From: Cylicocyclus nassatus
Taxonomy: Eukaryota > Nematoda > Chromadorea > Rhabditida > Strongylidae
Assembly: GCA_958299035.1 (NCBI GenBank)
Contig: CATQJL010000305.1
Span: 75,360,792-75,424,791 of the forward strand
DNA: 64,000 bases
Reading direction: 5' to 3'
Under the pieces are notes generated by a model. The model saw nothing but the letters and a program-made list of their open reading frames with translations. It did not search any database and was not told the origin of the DNA. Shown piece by piece: positions 35,643-46,535 of this stretch (its first letter is position 1; each line of letters begins with the position of its first letter). Made by a program: the position numbers and the translations under genes.

Positions 35643-35645
35643 CTA
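35643..35645 (-). promoter_or_regulatory. probable trans-splice acceptor of TBCE
   Basis: On the minus strand CATTTTAG ends four bases before the ATG, leaving almost no 5' UTR, which is typical of spliced-leader acceptors in nematodes. Confidence 0.55.
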
Positions 35646-36176
35646 AAATGATGTACTCACTGAAGAAATTACTTTCACTATAAGCATGCACAAGACGAAA
35701 AGAGCTCCTGGTAAGTAATGAGAATGACCCGATCTATGAAACCCCGATCACTACCTAGCCTAAAAGCATGCCCCAGGAGATAAGCATCTGCGTTGGTCCG
35801 GTTCTTCGATGTGCGATGGATGGAGAAAATGGACCTGAAACCCGCAAAAGTGCTATCATCCACGCCCACTTTGTCAAGCTCCGCTCACTCAAGTCAAGCG
35901 CTGAAATCGTCTACGCCTGGGTTCCCAGAAGTTGGTTTTTGGGGGTTTTTTTCAAGATAATCTGCGCTTTCGAACTTTAATCAGGGCCGCGAAAGGCCCC
36001 AAAATGAACATGAAGGCCAAATTTTGGATGGAGTTGGCCGAAGTGAGCGACCATTCTCTATGTCTCGATTTTCTTAGACAGACACATATTCAGCTCAATG
36101 CGCTCCTTGTTGGATGAGACATCGTCTTTTATACAAGCTCGATGTCAGCGTTGTTGAGTTAAGCTGAACGAAAATT

Positions 36177-36420
36177 TCTCTTCGCCGGGGTGCGCATCCG
36201 CTCAGACAATTCTGCGCGCAAGCGGCGCGCACTGACGGCCAACAGGGCAGGCGGCGGGCCGTGATTTGTGGGCGTGACCTTTCACCGCACAGGCGGCGCG
36301 CACCAATTTCAGCCAACAGGCGGCGCGCAATGCATGTTCGCAGGCGGAGCGCAAACACAGCGTGCATGCAGGCGGCGCGCAATGTAATTTCTGTAGCATC
36401 ACGTAGGCGAGGAGAGACGC
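36177..36420. repeat. GC-rich repeat with GGCGGCGCGC units, left copy
   Basis: It begins with GGTGCGCATCCGCTCAGACA and continues with several spaced AGGCGGCGCGC units. The same opening appears inverted at 37884-37944, so the two could be long terminal inverted repeats of one element. Confidence 0.7.
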
Positions 36421-36839
36421 TTGCTTTCGCGCGCAAATGCAGAATCCTTTGCAGAATCGTTTCTCCTCGTTTCTCTTTGTTTTTTTTTCATACAAAGTAT
36501 TGTGTGTCGATTTCCTCACTTTTACTCTGTTGTTCTACCTCTTTTTCTATTTCTAAATTGTTTTGAGTTCAAGTAGGCGATTTTTTGCCTTTTTGTAGCA
36601 CGTCCTCTTTTACTTCATCCAAAATCACTCTTGTTTCTCATATCAGTCTTCCATATCTTTTATCCTACCTCTGGTCCTTAATCATATTGACCTCGTGACA
36701 CGGGGACGCTCACTTCCAATCAATAGCGCTTTCTTGCGTCGTTGCGCTTCCTACTTTTCTTTCCATTGCCATTTCTTTTTCTTTTTTTTTTCTCAAGATA
36801 AAAGGAGTGTTGAATTCAGGCCACAACTACTTCCGTACA

Positions 36840-37135
36840 ATGATGGCTAGAGTGAATGTCGAAAGAAAGTCCTTCCAAAAGAGTAAGTCTTGCTTTTGAA
36901 GCCAAATTAGGTATTTTGTCCGAAAACATATTATCGTATTTCAGCCACCAATCTACAGTAGTCCCAAATACCAACAATCAAGATAGTTTATGATCGCGGG
37001 GACCTCAGCCCTGACTATTTATCTTGAAGAGGTGAAAAGTTGCTTTTTTTCAGTTTTCGTCAAAATTGTTGCTTTTCTTCAATTTTGTTGATAGCGTGTA
37101 TTTCAGCGTCACGCCAAGCGTCTAACACCGACTGA
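36840..37135 (+). CDS. tentative very short spliced ORF (23 codons)
   Basis: A T-rich acceptor (TGAATTCAG, ending 36819) is followed 20 bases later by ATGATG. Exon 36840-36882 ends at a perfect GTAAGT donor, and joining it to the TTTCAG acceptor at 37106 gives a 23-residue product ending KTSRQASNTD. An alternative acceptor at 36944 also gives a short product. AATAAA at 37708-37713 would end a transcript with a long 3' UTR. I do not recognise the peptide. The unit may be a non-coding or small-peptide transcript, or cargo of the surrounding repeat. Signals are seen; expression is inferred. Confidence 0.25.
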
Positions 37136-37707
37136 TGGAATCAGTCCTTGATAGAAGAAAAACCATTACGAGGACTAACGAGGAAGAGGCTGATCCAGAT
37201 TACATGTCTCATCTACATCCCAATTCTCATTCTTTTATCCATCATATCCCCGTCATCTGATTGTTTGTTTCCTTTGGTTAATGGGTATATGATTTATTGG
37301 GTATAAGTCTATGAGCACCTAATTCTGGCTGATCCAGCATGCCCACGTCTTGTTCATTGCTATCGCAATTTCTATTCTATCCCTCTAAAACTGTACCTAT
37401 ATTATGTATTTAAAGTTATGTATACAGATCCAGTTTGTTTATCAAAGTATCCTGTGATCTCATCGGCGGTTATTTCAAGTTATCTCGTCATATTGTTGCA
37501 TTTGTTACTATCAAGTTCGTTGTACTCATTACTTCATACACACATCTTGTTGATATTGCATTTGAAGTATGTCAGTTCTGTACGTATTAAGCTAGTGACA
37601 GTGAACAATATCAGCTACTGAAGACGCCTTAATTTTGTAAGTAATGTATTTGATCGAATTGCTGTTTAAAAACCAGTCAAATTTGAAAATTGTAAATATT
37701 ATTCGTC

Positions 37708-37713
37708 AATAAA
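37708..37713 (+). terminator. AATAAA signal of the small plus-strand unit
   Basis: A canonical hexamer downstream of the tentative unit starting at 36820, just before the right GC-rich repeat. Confidence 0.4.
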
Positions 37714-37799
37714 ATAGTTGCAAAACCATATTGTCCAACGAGCATAAGATATTCAGACCGACAACAAGAATCCGAGCAGATTCCTGCCAAAATTTTTCT

Positions 37800-37950
37800 C
37801 GTAGCGCGCAGGCGGCGGGCCTTCAATCCATAGGCGGCGCGCACTGCACTCACAGGCGGCGGGAAGGTACATCGCTCGCTGATTCAGTGCGCGCCGCCTG
37901 CGCGCAGATTTGTCTGAGCGGGTGTGCATGTTCGCTCATTCGCCCTGATG
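37800..37950. repeat. GC-rich repeat with GGCGGCGCGC units, right copy
   Basis: It contains CAGGCGGCGGGCC and AGGCGGCGCGCACTG units, then the inverted counterpart of the left copy: GCGCGCAGATTTGTCTGAGC followed by GGGTGTGCATG. Confidence 0.7.
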
Positions 37951-38249
37951 CTCATCCGTTTTTCTTCGCTCGAAAGTAACTGTGTACTTCCATTCTGTCA
38001 CGCATTGTGTTTGGACTTTTACTAGTGCATATTGTCATACTATAGTATTATGGTTTCGAGCACAGCATCCAGTTCAAAGGCAGCACCGATCACCTGTTTT
38101 GGAAATTACTTTTCTTTACTCTTTTAAAGTGTAAGGTTTGAACATGTCACATTCGTTTCATTTCATGTTTTCGATCTGCGCACTGTTCGTGAATAGTGCA
38201 TTGATAAATACCCTGAAATCTCACAAATGAGGCCGCTCTTTGACCCAGA

Positions 38250-38412
38250 TAAGTCCGCCCAACAGATCCTTCAGTAACGCCCTACAGTAGTCCCATTTTT
38301 TTCCATTATAATTGCCCTATCTTGTCAGATGAGTCCGAAGACTGTCAGATAAGTCAAGGCTTACCTGCAAACGGCCTTATCTGAAGGGAGGCCCTATCTG
38401 TGAGATTTTAGA
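38250..38412. repeat. AGATAAGTCC-motif repeat, partial second copy
   Basis: CAGATAAGTCCGCC, CAGATGAGTCCGAAG, CAGATAAGTC and the inverted GGCCTTATCTG mark it as a relative of the element at 10094-10399. Its right side ends near GTGAGATTTTAG. Confidence 0.6.
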
Positions 38413-38921
38413 GTAAATCAACAAAATTCAAAACAAGAACAGTCACAGGAAAAAAACTAACTTTGGCTACAGACGAATGCCTTCCTCACACGGATCTCTG
38501 CTGAACAAGTTACCTCTTTGCTGTCCTGATGTAAAGTGATTTATGATAAAATGGTAAGATTTCTAATGTAGAGGAGATCCGATTCCAAACTTTAGAGCGA
38601 AAGCAAACGAATCACCTTTATTACCCCGTATATAAAATGTGAAGATACAATTCGATAATAGCAATGTATACATGAAGATGTGATAATGCAATGTCAATAT
38701 TATTTCACCATGCACCGAATTAGTACATAAATCAGTATACAAAATATAAAAGTAAAACAACCTGAAAGCTTAGAGAAAGGCTCGAATCACAGATTCATGT
38801 GAGAATAGTTTGAACTCGGTGAATGTGATCGTTAGTCTATCTAGTACGATAGAGGAATCTAGATGAAAAATTTGACAGTTAGTTTCACTGCCTAAGGCGC
38901 AGCACAGGTCAAAAAGAGTAT

Positions 38922-41200
38922 CTATGTGACAAGGATTTCCTTGGAATCAATTTTGTCAAGAAAGAGAAAGAGTAAATATAAGAGTAGAGTACCCAAGACA
39001 TCCCCAAGTGCTGTGAGATATGGAATAACTGAGTTGTCAGGGTTTACTCGCCAAGTCCACATTACCGCAACCATGTATTGGCAGATGTAAAGTAGTATCA
39101 CAACCTAAATGTGGAAGTTTTATAACTACAGGATCCTCCTAAAAACGGAAATGAACATACTTGTGTTAAAGCTGCCAAAAGATATAAACTAGTGAATAAA
39201 GCACCGTGCGGAGGAATGACTGAACCAAAGTGAAATACGCGGATGAGCCAATTGAAGGCAATATGTCCAGGCACAACAAGAAACAATAAAACTCGAGCAG
39301 ATCGCGAGTCGCTGTCTATAATATGTGATCAGTACGCATTTCATGATATCGCTGTATGAAACCAGCTTGAAATACCTTTAGAAAAGAAGGCTCTTGTAAA
39401 GCTGTAAAAACGTTGAAGAGTCCACCCTTCTGGCAATTCACCGAGCGTCCCGCTTTGATGGAAGTAAGTCGAAAGACGACTTGCTTGCACGGCAGCTAGA
39501 TTTCCGCCCACACCTAAATGTATTAACTCAGAAACTAATCAAAAGCTAACAAAATGAACAGACCGTTGATGACCGGTTGAAAGATGGCCACATTGGGATA
39601 TTCCCGCACGGCATTTTCCAGGATAAATCCACCACCACTACTCAGAAGCATGGCGAAAATTATGGGAGACCATCCATCAGTTAATACCTAAAGCACTGCT
39701 CATGAGAATGACAAACTAAAGCGATAACAAATTCATATGACAGAGACGAACAGGTTACAAAATTACCTCCTTTGCACCATCATCGCGCAGTGCTATACGA
39801 ACCCAAAAGGGAGCAATCAGCAATACGATTATTATGACGGCAACGTTCAGCCATGACTCCGTGAGATGTGCATCCAGAAATATAGAACCAACCACGGAAA
39901 GAACGGCGAGCGTTGTCAGATCACCTATTTATGAGAAAATGTAACCAGATTTTCACAGAAAAAAGTTAAAGTAGTTAAACCTAACGAAGCAGCAATAGGA
40001 GTTGCGACATTGTCCGGATTGATGTTGTATTTTCTAGAAAATATAACTACCAAGGCCATGAGCAAACTGAGGATCAGCGAAGCGCAACATGCGGTTGTCA
40101 AGGAAGATGCGCATAAGAGGGCAGCATGGGACCAGTCGAGCTGAAATTGCAACTCTTTCGAGCAGATGAAAATACATGTAAATAAATGGTTGACATGCCC
40201 ATACAGTCATGCTTAATTTCTACTAAATAGAGTGAAATATAGAAATGGGAACTCTCTGTGCACTATTATAATTACGGAAGAACTCTTGTTTTTATCGGAT
40301 AAAAGATTAGTGACTGTTAGCATGAGGAAATAGTGTTACCTGTCCACGCGGTATCCATGCTAGAAGCATTGCAAAAGCTGAAGCAAGAAACGCAATGACT
40401 GTTGCTTGCACTTGTATCAGAGCTAGATTTGACAAGATTACCTCCTTCCGTTGAGTTGAATTATCTAGGTGACCTAGATTTGCCTAAAACATGTGAAATA
40501 CTTGGAAAGTTGCGACGAGGTAACGATAAGGGCATAAAACTTACCAGGGTAGAAAGTCGACTAGCTAACGTCATCTCCAAATTCCCCTTCAATCCTAATA
40601 GGGCAGGGACTAAAATGAAAATTTCCGGAACTTCTTTGAAAAGCTTCCAGTGCTGTACGATATCAAGCACTACTCCAGCGCAAACCATCCCTATGCCCGC
40701 AATCGAAAACGGAAAGACCACCTAAAAACAAGAGCATTTTCGTTCTCCACTTCGTCAATTAAATTTTCATTTATTTCTAAGCTTGACAGAAATATGCAAA
40801 CACAGATAGTAATGGTTACCGCTTTCCTGTCAGAACTTTCCCTCTTTGCTAAAGACATCAGATAAAGTAATGCCTTCTATGTCTCGAATTATGCATACTC
40901 TGCCGATTTACGACACTACATGAGCAGTTTTTCGCAATAATAAGATTGCAGCAGCACATATGCAAAAAAGAAAACGTACTTGGAAGAATAAAAGATAACT
41001 CGATTCAGGATTGGACGCGACATGAATCTCAACGTCTTGGCCGATCTGTGCTACGGGAGCATCCTCATCGTGATATGACTTGGCCCTAAAATGCTCCATC
41101 AGAACCAAAGAAAAAACTAGCACATAATTAAAGCATACACATTGTTCGGTGGAGCCTCAGTCTCAAACCTCTCATAAGGAGGGGCTGCACCCCCAGTCAT
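38922..41200 (-). CDS. SLC41: SLC41/MgtE-type divalent cation (Mg2+) transporter
   Basis: Ten minus-strand exons: 41200-41139, 41085-40980, 40721-40545, 40483-40340, 40140-39981, 39924-39767, 39687-39564, 39513-39376, 39315-39161, 39104-38922. They give 468 residues. Two MgtE-like membrane halves are visible as an internal repeat. In half 1, [20 protein letters not shown] (about 95-114) comes before [16 protein letters not shown] (about 204-219). In half 2, [20 protein letters not shown] (about 307-326) comes before [19 protein letters not shown] (about 429). Both NPDN..P motifs belong to the ion pathway of this family. Hydrophobic stretches fit about ten helices. SLC41 members move Mg2+ across plasma or inner membranes. 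The N-terminus is short and soluble. A spliced-leader-type acceptor lies nine bases before the ATG. Confidence 0.93.
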
Positions 41201-41208
41201 TGATGCGG

Positions 41209-41211
41209 CTG
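41209..41211 (-). promoter_or_regulatory. probable trans-splice acceptor of SLC41
   Basis: On the minus strand AATATTCCAG ends eight bases before the ATG. The upstream NAA10 stop codon is 265 bases away on the same strand, a spacing compatible with an operon in strongylid nematodes. Confidence 0.6.
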
Positions 41212-41465
41212 GAATATTGCCTCGAGTTGAATGATGGCGGTCTCAGCGAGCCTTGCTTCACCACCGTTTCTGTGTTCAAATAGTTGAAGACAAATAAAGT
41301 ACAATAAAGAAATGTACAGGACGATAAACGTAGAAATGAAGCAAAGCTTTCAATAAATCAGAATTTATCTTCAAAACAACAGAAAAAAATGACATCAACG
41401 AAGACAAGAACACCGTTTTGTGGGAGATACTAATAACACAAGGGTATGAATAATATTGATGTAAA

Positions 41466-44400
41466 TCATTGTCTATTCTTCTTTTTATCCTCGTTCGATT
41501 TTACGGCGAAGAACGACTCTCTATCAGCTGGTTCAATATTATTCTCTGTGGCAAACTGCACCAAGCAGCGCTTCATGGCGTAAGCATCCTCGCCGTCAGC
41601 ATAATATCTGGAAACGTGGAACTGGTATAACACAATCCAAAATAAATAATAATGACATAAAATTCCTACATCTTGTATTAAGACATAATGATGAGCCAAC
41701 CAGGCCAACCAGGTTTACGCCGGTACAGCGTCTATGCGTGCGAAGCAGTTTTCTTAGAGTTGACATCCAGAGTTGAATGATTTTCACGGTCAAAACATTC
41801 GAATCAACATAAACTGGCTACAAAAAATCCAGCAAGTAGGCGTTTTTCCAAATAATTCTGTTGTTGGCAAAGATATAACTCAAAATCGATAAGATCACCG
41901 CTCGCATCCATGAATGGGGTATACCAGTGTCAAAAAGAAAGCTACCTAAGATTAGATCAGTCTAGGCAGCCTTCGAGCTACTTATCTATAGAGAGTAAGA
42001 AGGGGATGCTGCCTCAACGTGTCTACTTGATTGATGATTCTCGTACCTGCTGAACCATGACAACCATTTAGTGCATTGCAAGAATGTAGATAAATGAGAA
42101 GATTCTCATAGCTACAGCTCAATAAAACTTTCGTTGAACAAAATTAATAAAAAGCTTGATAACAAATGGAAAATTTATAATTTGAAAACAAAGCCATACA
42201 AGCATACGTACTTGGGCTCCACCTCACTGGCAGTGAATTTTAGCGTATTCTGATAGAGATTCAATGCTGCTCTGTTGCTCACGCGGACGTGAAGGGAGAC
42301 GTATCGGGCATTGAATGTTTCCACCATAGCCCGGGCAGTTTGATCCATGAGTTTTTGCGCTAAGCCTATAATCGCCGAATGATGTACAAGGCTGCTGAAT
42401 GCCTCGCTCAATTCTATTTGAGTAAAGGAAGTAAAAAAATACTTCTTTATTCATGGTGATTCGAAAAAAGAAACATACCGAGCCTCCTATAGGAGCGCTT
42501 GACAGCTAATGACGTGATATGTCCGTGCGGTTCTTCATCAGGATCTTCTTCCATCTTCGCTAACACGTACCCGACAACATTGCCCTGAATGGAATCATCA
42601 ATTTCGCCTCCGATGAACTACAGCAAAACCTCTGTTTTGCATTTCGCAACAACGATGCGGCAGCACTGCCCTGAACCGAAGTAAAAAAGCAGCAACTGCG
42701 CCAACACGGTAGATTGAGAAGCTAAAATGACAATCGCACCAGAGAAAAGTATTGATCGATCCCACAGAAAGGACATAGTACAGCTGTACAATGGGTAAAA
42801 GCAACGTGTGGTTCAACAAAACCCGCACTAACTCCTGAACCAAAAAATTTGAGGGTCGAGAAGAAATGGAAGAAAGAAGAAAAGTTGCTTCCCATAATTT
42901 CAGGGCAATATCCCGCTTTTTTGCAAGTACAACACGACGGGCAACGAATATTTCTTCGAACAATTGAAATAAGCTAAGTCAAAGTTTACTGAACAGACGA
43001 TTGAGTTTGATTTGGACAATATGAATCAGCATCAAAATCCACGAAGTCCTCCACAAGCAGAGGGCAGCACGTTGAACCAACGGTAAAAAGTAACCAAGTA
43101 TAAGGCCCTGGCCAGACTTCGCTCAAAAGCGCCCAAAAGCGCTCAAAGGGCCTAAGGGCCGCATGCACTAACATCCCCGCGGGGAGGGGATCGCAGCTTA
43201 CAAGAAAACTTTGTATTTCGAAACTCCAGATACCTGGATTTCACGTTGTGTACCTATCCGTAAGTATTCTCACTACCCTTCACTATGAACATGTTGAAGA
43301 GGAGCGAGAAGCTGTACGAACCGCTCCCCGGCGCTTTTCTTCAAAGTCATTTTTCTTTCTCCGAAGTTAACGAAAAACCTCTAAAGTTGTGCAGATTATC
43401 CAACCTGACAGTGCTAAGCATGTTCCTGATAAGAACAAATGATGTTTTGAAGTCATGAAATTCTCTATGATCCACAGGTCGAAATTTGAGGTTTACTGAA
43501 AAATTCGACTTTTCAAAAACTCATTTGTTCTCATCAGCAACATGCTTAGCACTGTTGTGTTAGATGCTCAGTACAGCTTTGGAAAGTTTTCGTTGACTTC
43601 GGAGAAAGAAAAATGACTTCAAAGAAAAGCGCCGGGGATCATCAGGGATCATACGAAAGCTGGAAAATGCGGTTCGTACAGCTTTTCGCTCCTGTTAAAC
43701 ATGTTCATAGGAAGGGTAGTAGGAATACTTACGAATAGGTACACAACGTGAAATCCAGGTGTCTGGAGTTTCGAAATATAAAGCTTTCTTTTAAGCTGCG
43801 ATCCCCACCCAGGGGGGAGGTTAGCGCATGCGGCCCTAAATTTCTCTGGTCTCTCTTCGCTTTCTCGTGTGAGAAGAGATGACAGAGAGTGAGGAGAGGT
43901 TAGAGAAGTTCGGGCGCTTTTGAGCGCTTTTGGGTGCTTTTGAGCGCTTATGAGCGAAGTCTGGCCAGGGCCTAAGTGTCCTTTTCTCTTCATAACTGAC
44001 TAGTCGTCTTTGAAAACTATCCTACTATAATAACGCGCTAAGGCCGTCTGTTTTTTGTGTATGTGTCTGTCTGTGTGAAAATCTGTCTGTCACGAAACAT
44101 AGAGGAAGCTGCAACTAAGCTATCGGGCTGCAATTTTGCATAGCATACCGTGCCAGCGTGTATGCCCACCATGCACAAGGACGAGCCGGTTCGATAAGCG
44201 GATCCCTCAAAATTTGCGCGTCAGACGGGTCCACGCGCCTTTTGGCACGCAAAACTGGGTCGCTAATTCGACTTTTTGCAAAGTTACGATTTGCTTGACA
44301 AGTAACTCTGCGCGCCATGAATTCTAGCCCAAAAAGTGCTCAAAAAGTTTGCTTTTTTGCGAAAACAGCGCCAAAAAGTGATGAACGCGTAGACAGTCGA

Positions 44401-45068
44401 TTTGGCAAGGTTTTATTTGAAAAAACTGAAAAGATGTTTGCACTGAAATGTAGCAGGTGACTATTATCTTTATGACGATTATCAAACTAAAATAATAGTA
44501 ATCCGTTCAAATTCGCATTTGCTTGTTGCAACAAAGTTTTTTTTCTCCAAATTACTGATCTTGCATGGAGATGCTTCATGAATGAACAGTTGTTTACTCA
44601 TAGCCATTCTCATGCGAACATGAGAAAGGCACAACCTAAGGCAGAACCTCCGCGAAGCGGAGGTGACGCACTGGTAGTTATTATTCGACTAGTCAGTAAA
44701 CTATAGTCGCACAATCTGTGTCTCCAGCTATTTTCGATGGCCATTACAACAGCTGTTCAATGGTGGCGAGTGTAGCGCCAGTCGTAATGACTGTCCATTG
44801 CGAGAATGACACTAGTATTGGTACATTAGCGAAAGTGATTTGTGACGAACATTTCAACAAGCAAATATAATAACCGTGATGTAAGAACCAGATGAACAAA
44901 CTGCACTAGAGGACTGCCTACCTTATGATCCTCTGCTACGTAGGACAACTGCGGCCATGTGAGAGCATGATAAAAGTAGTACTTCATTTGATAATTCTCT
45001 GGGAGACACATAAGATTGGCATGCTGCGTATTTATGAGGTCTTCAGGCCGTGCACATCGAATGTTCAT
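41466..45068 (-). CDS. daf-31: N-alpha-acetyltransferase 10, NatA catalytic subunit
   Basis: Four minus-strand exons: 45068-44922, 42584-42479, 42365-42212, 41607-41466. They give 182 residues, the length I recall for the C. elegans protein. The N-terminal block [11 protein letters not shown]..., then [14 protein letters not shown], is unmistakable. It is followed by [19 protein letters not shown], the acetyl-CoA loop RRLGLA (82-87), [15 protein letters not shown] and [21 protein letters not shown]10 with NAA15 acetylates N-termini of nascent chains at the ribosome; in C. elegans it influences dauer formation and lifespan. The acidic tail seen in vertebrates is replaced by a short charged tail ending KKKNRQ. 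Intron 1 is 2.3 kb and holds an 869-base palindromic element. The acceptor of exon 2 (after CATTCAG) was chosen because it restores the [11 protein letters not shown] join typical of the family. Confidence 0.95.
43104..43972. mobile_element. 869-bp palindromic Harbinger-like MITE in NAA10 intron 1
   Basis: Ends GGCCCTGGCCAGACTTCGCT and AGCGAAGTCTGGCCAGGGCC are inverted copies, and TAA sits directly outside both (43101-43103 and 43973-43975). A TAA/TTA target duplication is typical of the PIF/Harbinger superfamily. Most of the sequence is one long palindrome: blocks at about 43200-43350 (GTGTACCTATCCGTAAGTAT) recur inverted at about 43665-43760. It has no transposase. A decayed relative lies at 3450-3800. 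Confidence 0.85.
43976..44460. repeat. dispersed-repeat fragment with GTCTGT run
   Basis: A TATGTGTCTGTCTGTGTG stretch is followed by GC-richer sequence near 44130-44310 that resembles repeat families rather than coding exons. It lies wholly within NAA10 intron 1. Boundaries are uncertain. Confidence 0.35.
44645..44674. repeat. dispersed hairpin motif, copy 2
   Basis: CCTCCGC-GAA-GCGGAGG followed by TGACGCACTGG is the inverted relative of the hairpin at 15021-15058; the stem has paired changes (CTCTGC to CTCCGC with matching partner). Confidence 0.7.
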
Positions 45069-45075
45069 TACAAGC

Positions 45076-45078
45076 CTG
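45076..45078 (-). promoter_or_regulatory. probable trans-splice acceptor of NAA10
   Basis: On the minus strand TTGGTTTCAG ends seven bases before the ATG. Confidence 0.6.
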
Positions 45079-46528
45079 AAACCAACAGCTATGTGCGTAT
45101 AAGAAGAATAACGGTAGCTGAGGGAGAACGAATCCATTTGTCTATATATAACATCAAGCGGTAAAAAGACGAAAGGAAAATAAAATTCAACAGCCTGAAG
45201 ATCAAACACCGCATATAAATGTTCTTTCCTGAATTTCGCTGCCATGCAAGCACGTAAGCGCTATATGCCTAGCATTATTTCTCTGCAGCGTACTTTGATG
45301 TGTTCTAACCACTGGTAAATGGGCACAGATTTAATCATTTAACCACAGAGTTTTAGTAAGTACACAAAAGCTAAGTAAGTTAATTACATCGCAACATTAT
45401 TGGATATGTTAGTAAAAGTGGGGAACGTTACGAAAGAAAATGAAGGAAATGTACAGAGAAAAGAAAGAAGTGTAGAGATGGAATGGCACGTAAGGGGTGG
45501 GTTATGTCAAGAGGAGCGACTTTTATTGCCAGCCAGACACCAATTAGCATAGTATTTGTGTTTTACAACGCTCTAAGTGCTGCGAAATTTTTAAGGAGAT
45601 ACATTAGACAGCCCCATGAGTTGTAGTGGCTTACTACTACAAAATAAATTTGAAACATAATTGTTAAAGATCAAAAACCCTTCAAAACGTAGATAATCTC
45701 AAATTCGTAAATATTTAACTCAGTTTTTCATTAGAATTCGCCAAAGTCGGTAAGCGACAACTTTAAACAGCTGGTAAGCCGAAAGACTACGCTTGGTACT
45801 TGTTAAAAGGTCACACAACACTTAATGGGCCTTTTAATGACCTACCTACATAAAAATAGCGCCTCTTGACCGCCTCCCAGGAAAAATGAGCTGCTTAGCC
45901 TGATTTCTTCTATTCTGGAAATACCCGCTTCACTGCACGACAGGATTTCCACTTAGTACCACTAAGGTATGTAATACTCGCGCATGTGCTGACTATAGAA
46001 AGCAAAAGACTTATATAGTACTCATTGTCGAGCATGAAAACGCAGACAAACATCGCGTACACATAGTACCATGACTACATACTCAGATTCAGAATAAGAG
46101 CAGTGCATTTTTTATTGACAAAGCAAAATTCATGCAGCAACAACGGAAATCGTGCACGAAAATCGTGCAGATTTGCAAAATGCGCGGGGTCCCGGAGCGA
46201 AGCCATGACCGCGGCCGCATTTTAAGAATTAGGCCTCATGCGTTTTTGAATGTTTTCGAAGCGTTTTTCTTTTGCCAAGGTCACATGTCGCCATTTCTTT
46301 GAAGGTTTCTGCTCATGCATTTTTGAAAAGCCAGACTCAGCCTTTTAGATACTCTATGAGGACGCCCATTTGAAATTTTACACAATTTTGAGCAACTGGC
46401 GGTTTTTTTTGTAGTGCTTGTTTACAATCTCCTGTTCTTTGAGGGCTTTTCGACGCAACATCCGAATCCTTCTTACTTCTCTTTATGATGTACGTGCCTA
46501 ATTTTTCACATCACATTAACTACGATTT
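45079..46528. promoter_or_regulatory. divergent upstream region of NAA10 and nucleolin-like gene
   Basis: About 1.45 kb separates the two head-to-head genes, so regulatory sequence for both probably lies here. I see no exon or RNA gene. A GC-rich patch with GCGGCCGC near 46210 is the only compositional landmark. No TATA box is assigned. Confidence 0.4.
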
Positions 46529-46531
46529 CAG
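46529..46531 (+). promoter_or_regulatory. probable trans-splice acceptor of the nucleolin-like gene
   Basis: TACGATTTCAG ends four bases before the ATG and no coding exon precedes it. Confidence 0.6.
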
Positions 46532-46535
46532 AAAC

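Larger units (their letters stand above)
35646..38249. other. 3.3-kb insertion-rich gap between TBCE and SLC41
   Basis: The spacer is much longer than the other gaps in the same-strand gene run. It holds two GC-rich GGCGGCGCGC-type repeats in inverted orientation, with a small plus-strand spliced unit between them. Confidence 0.6.
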
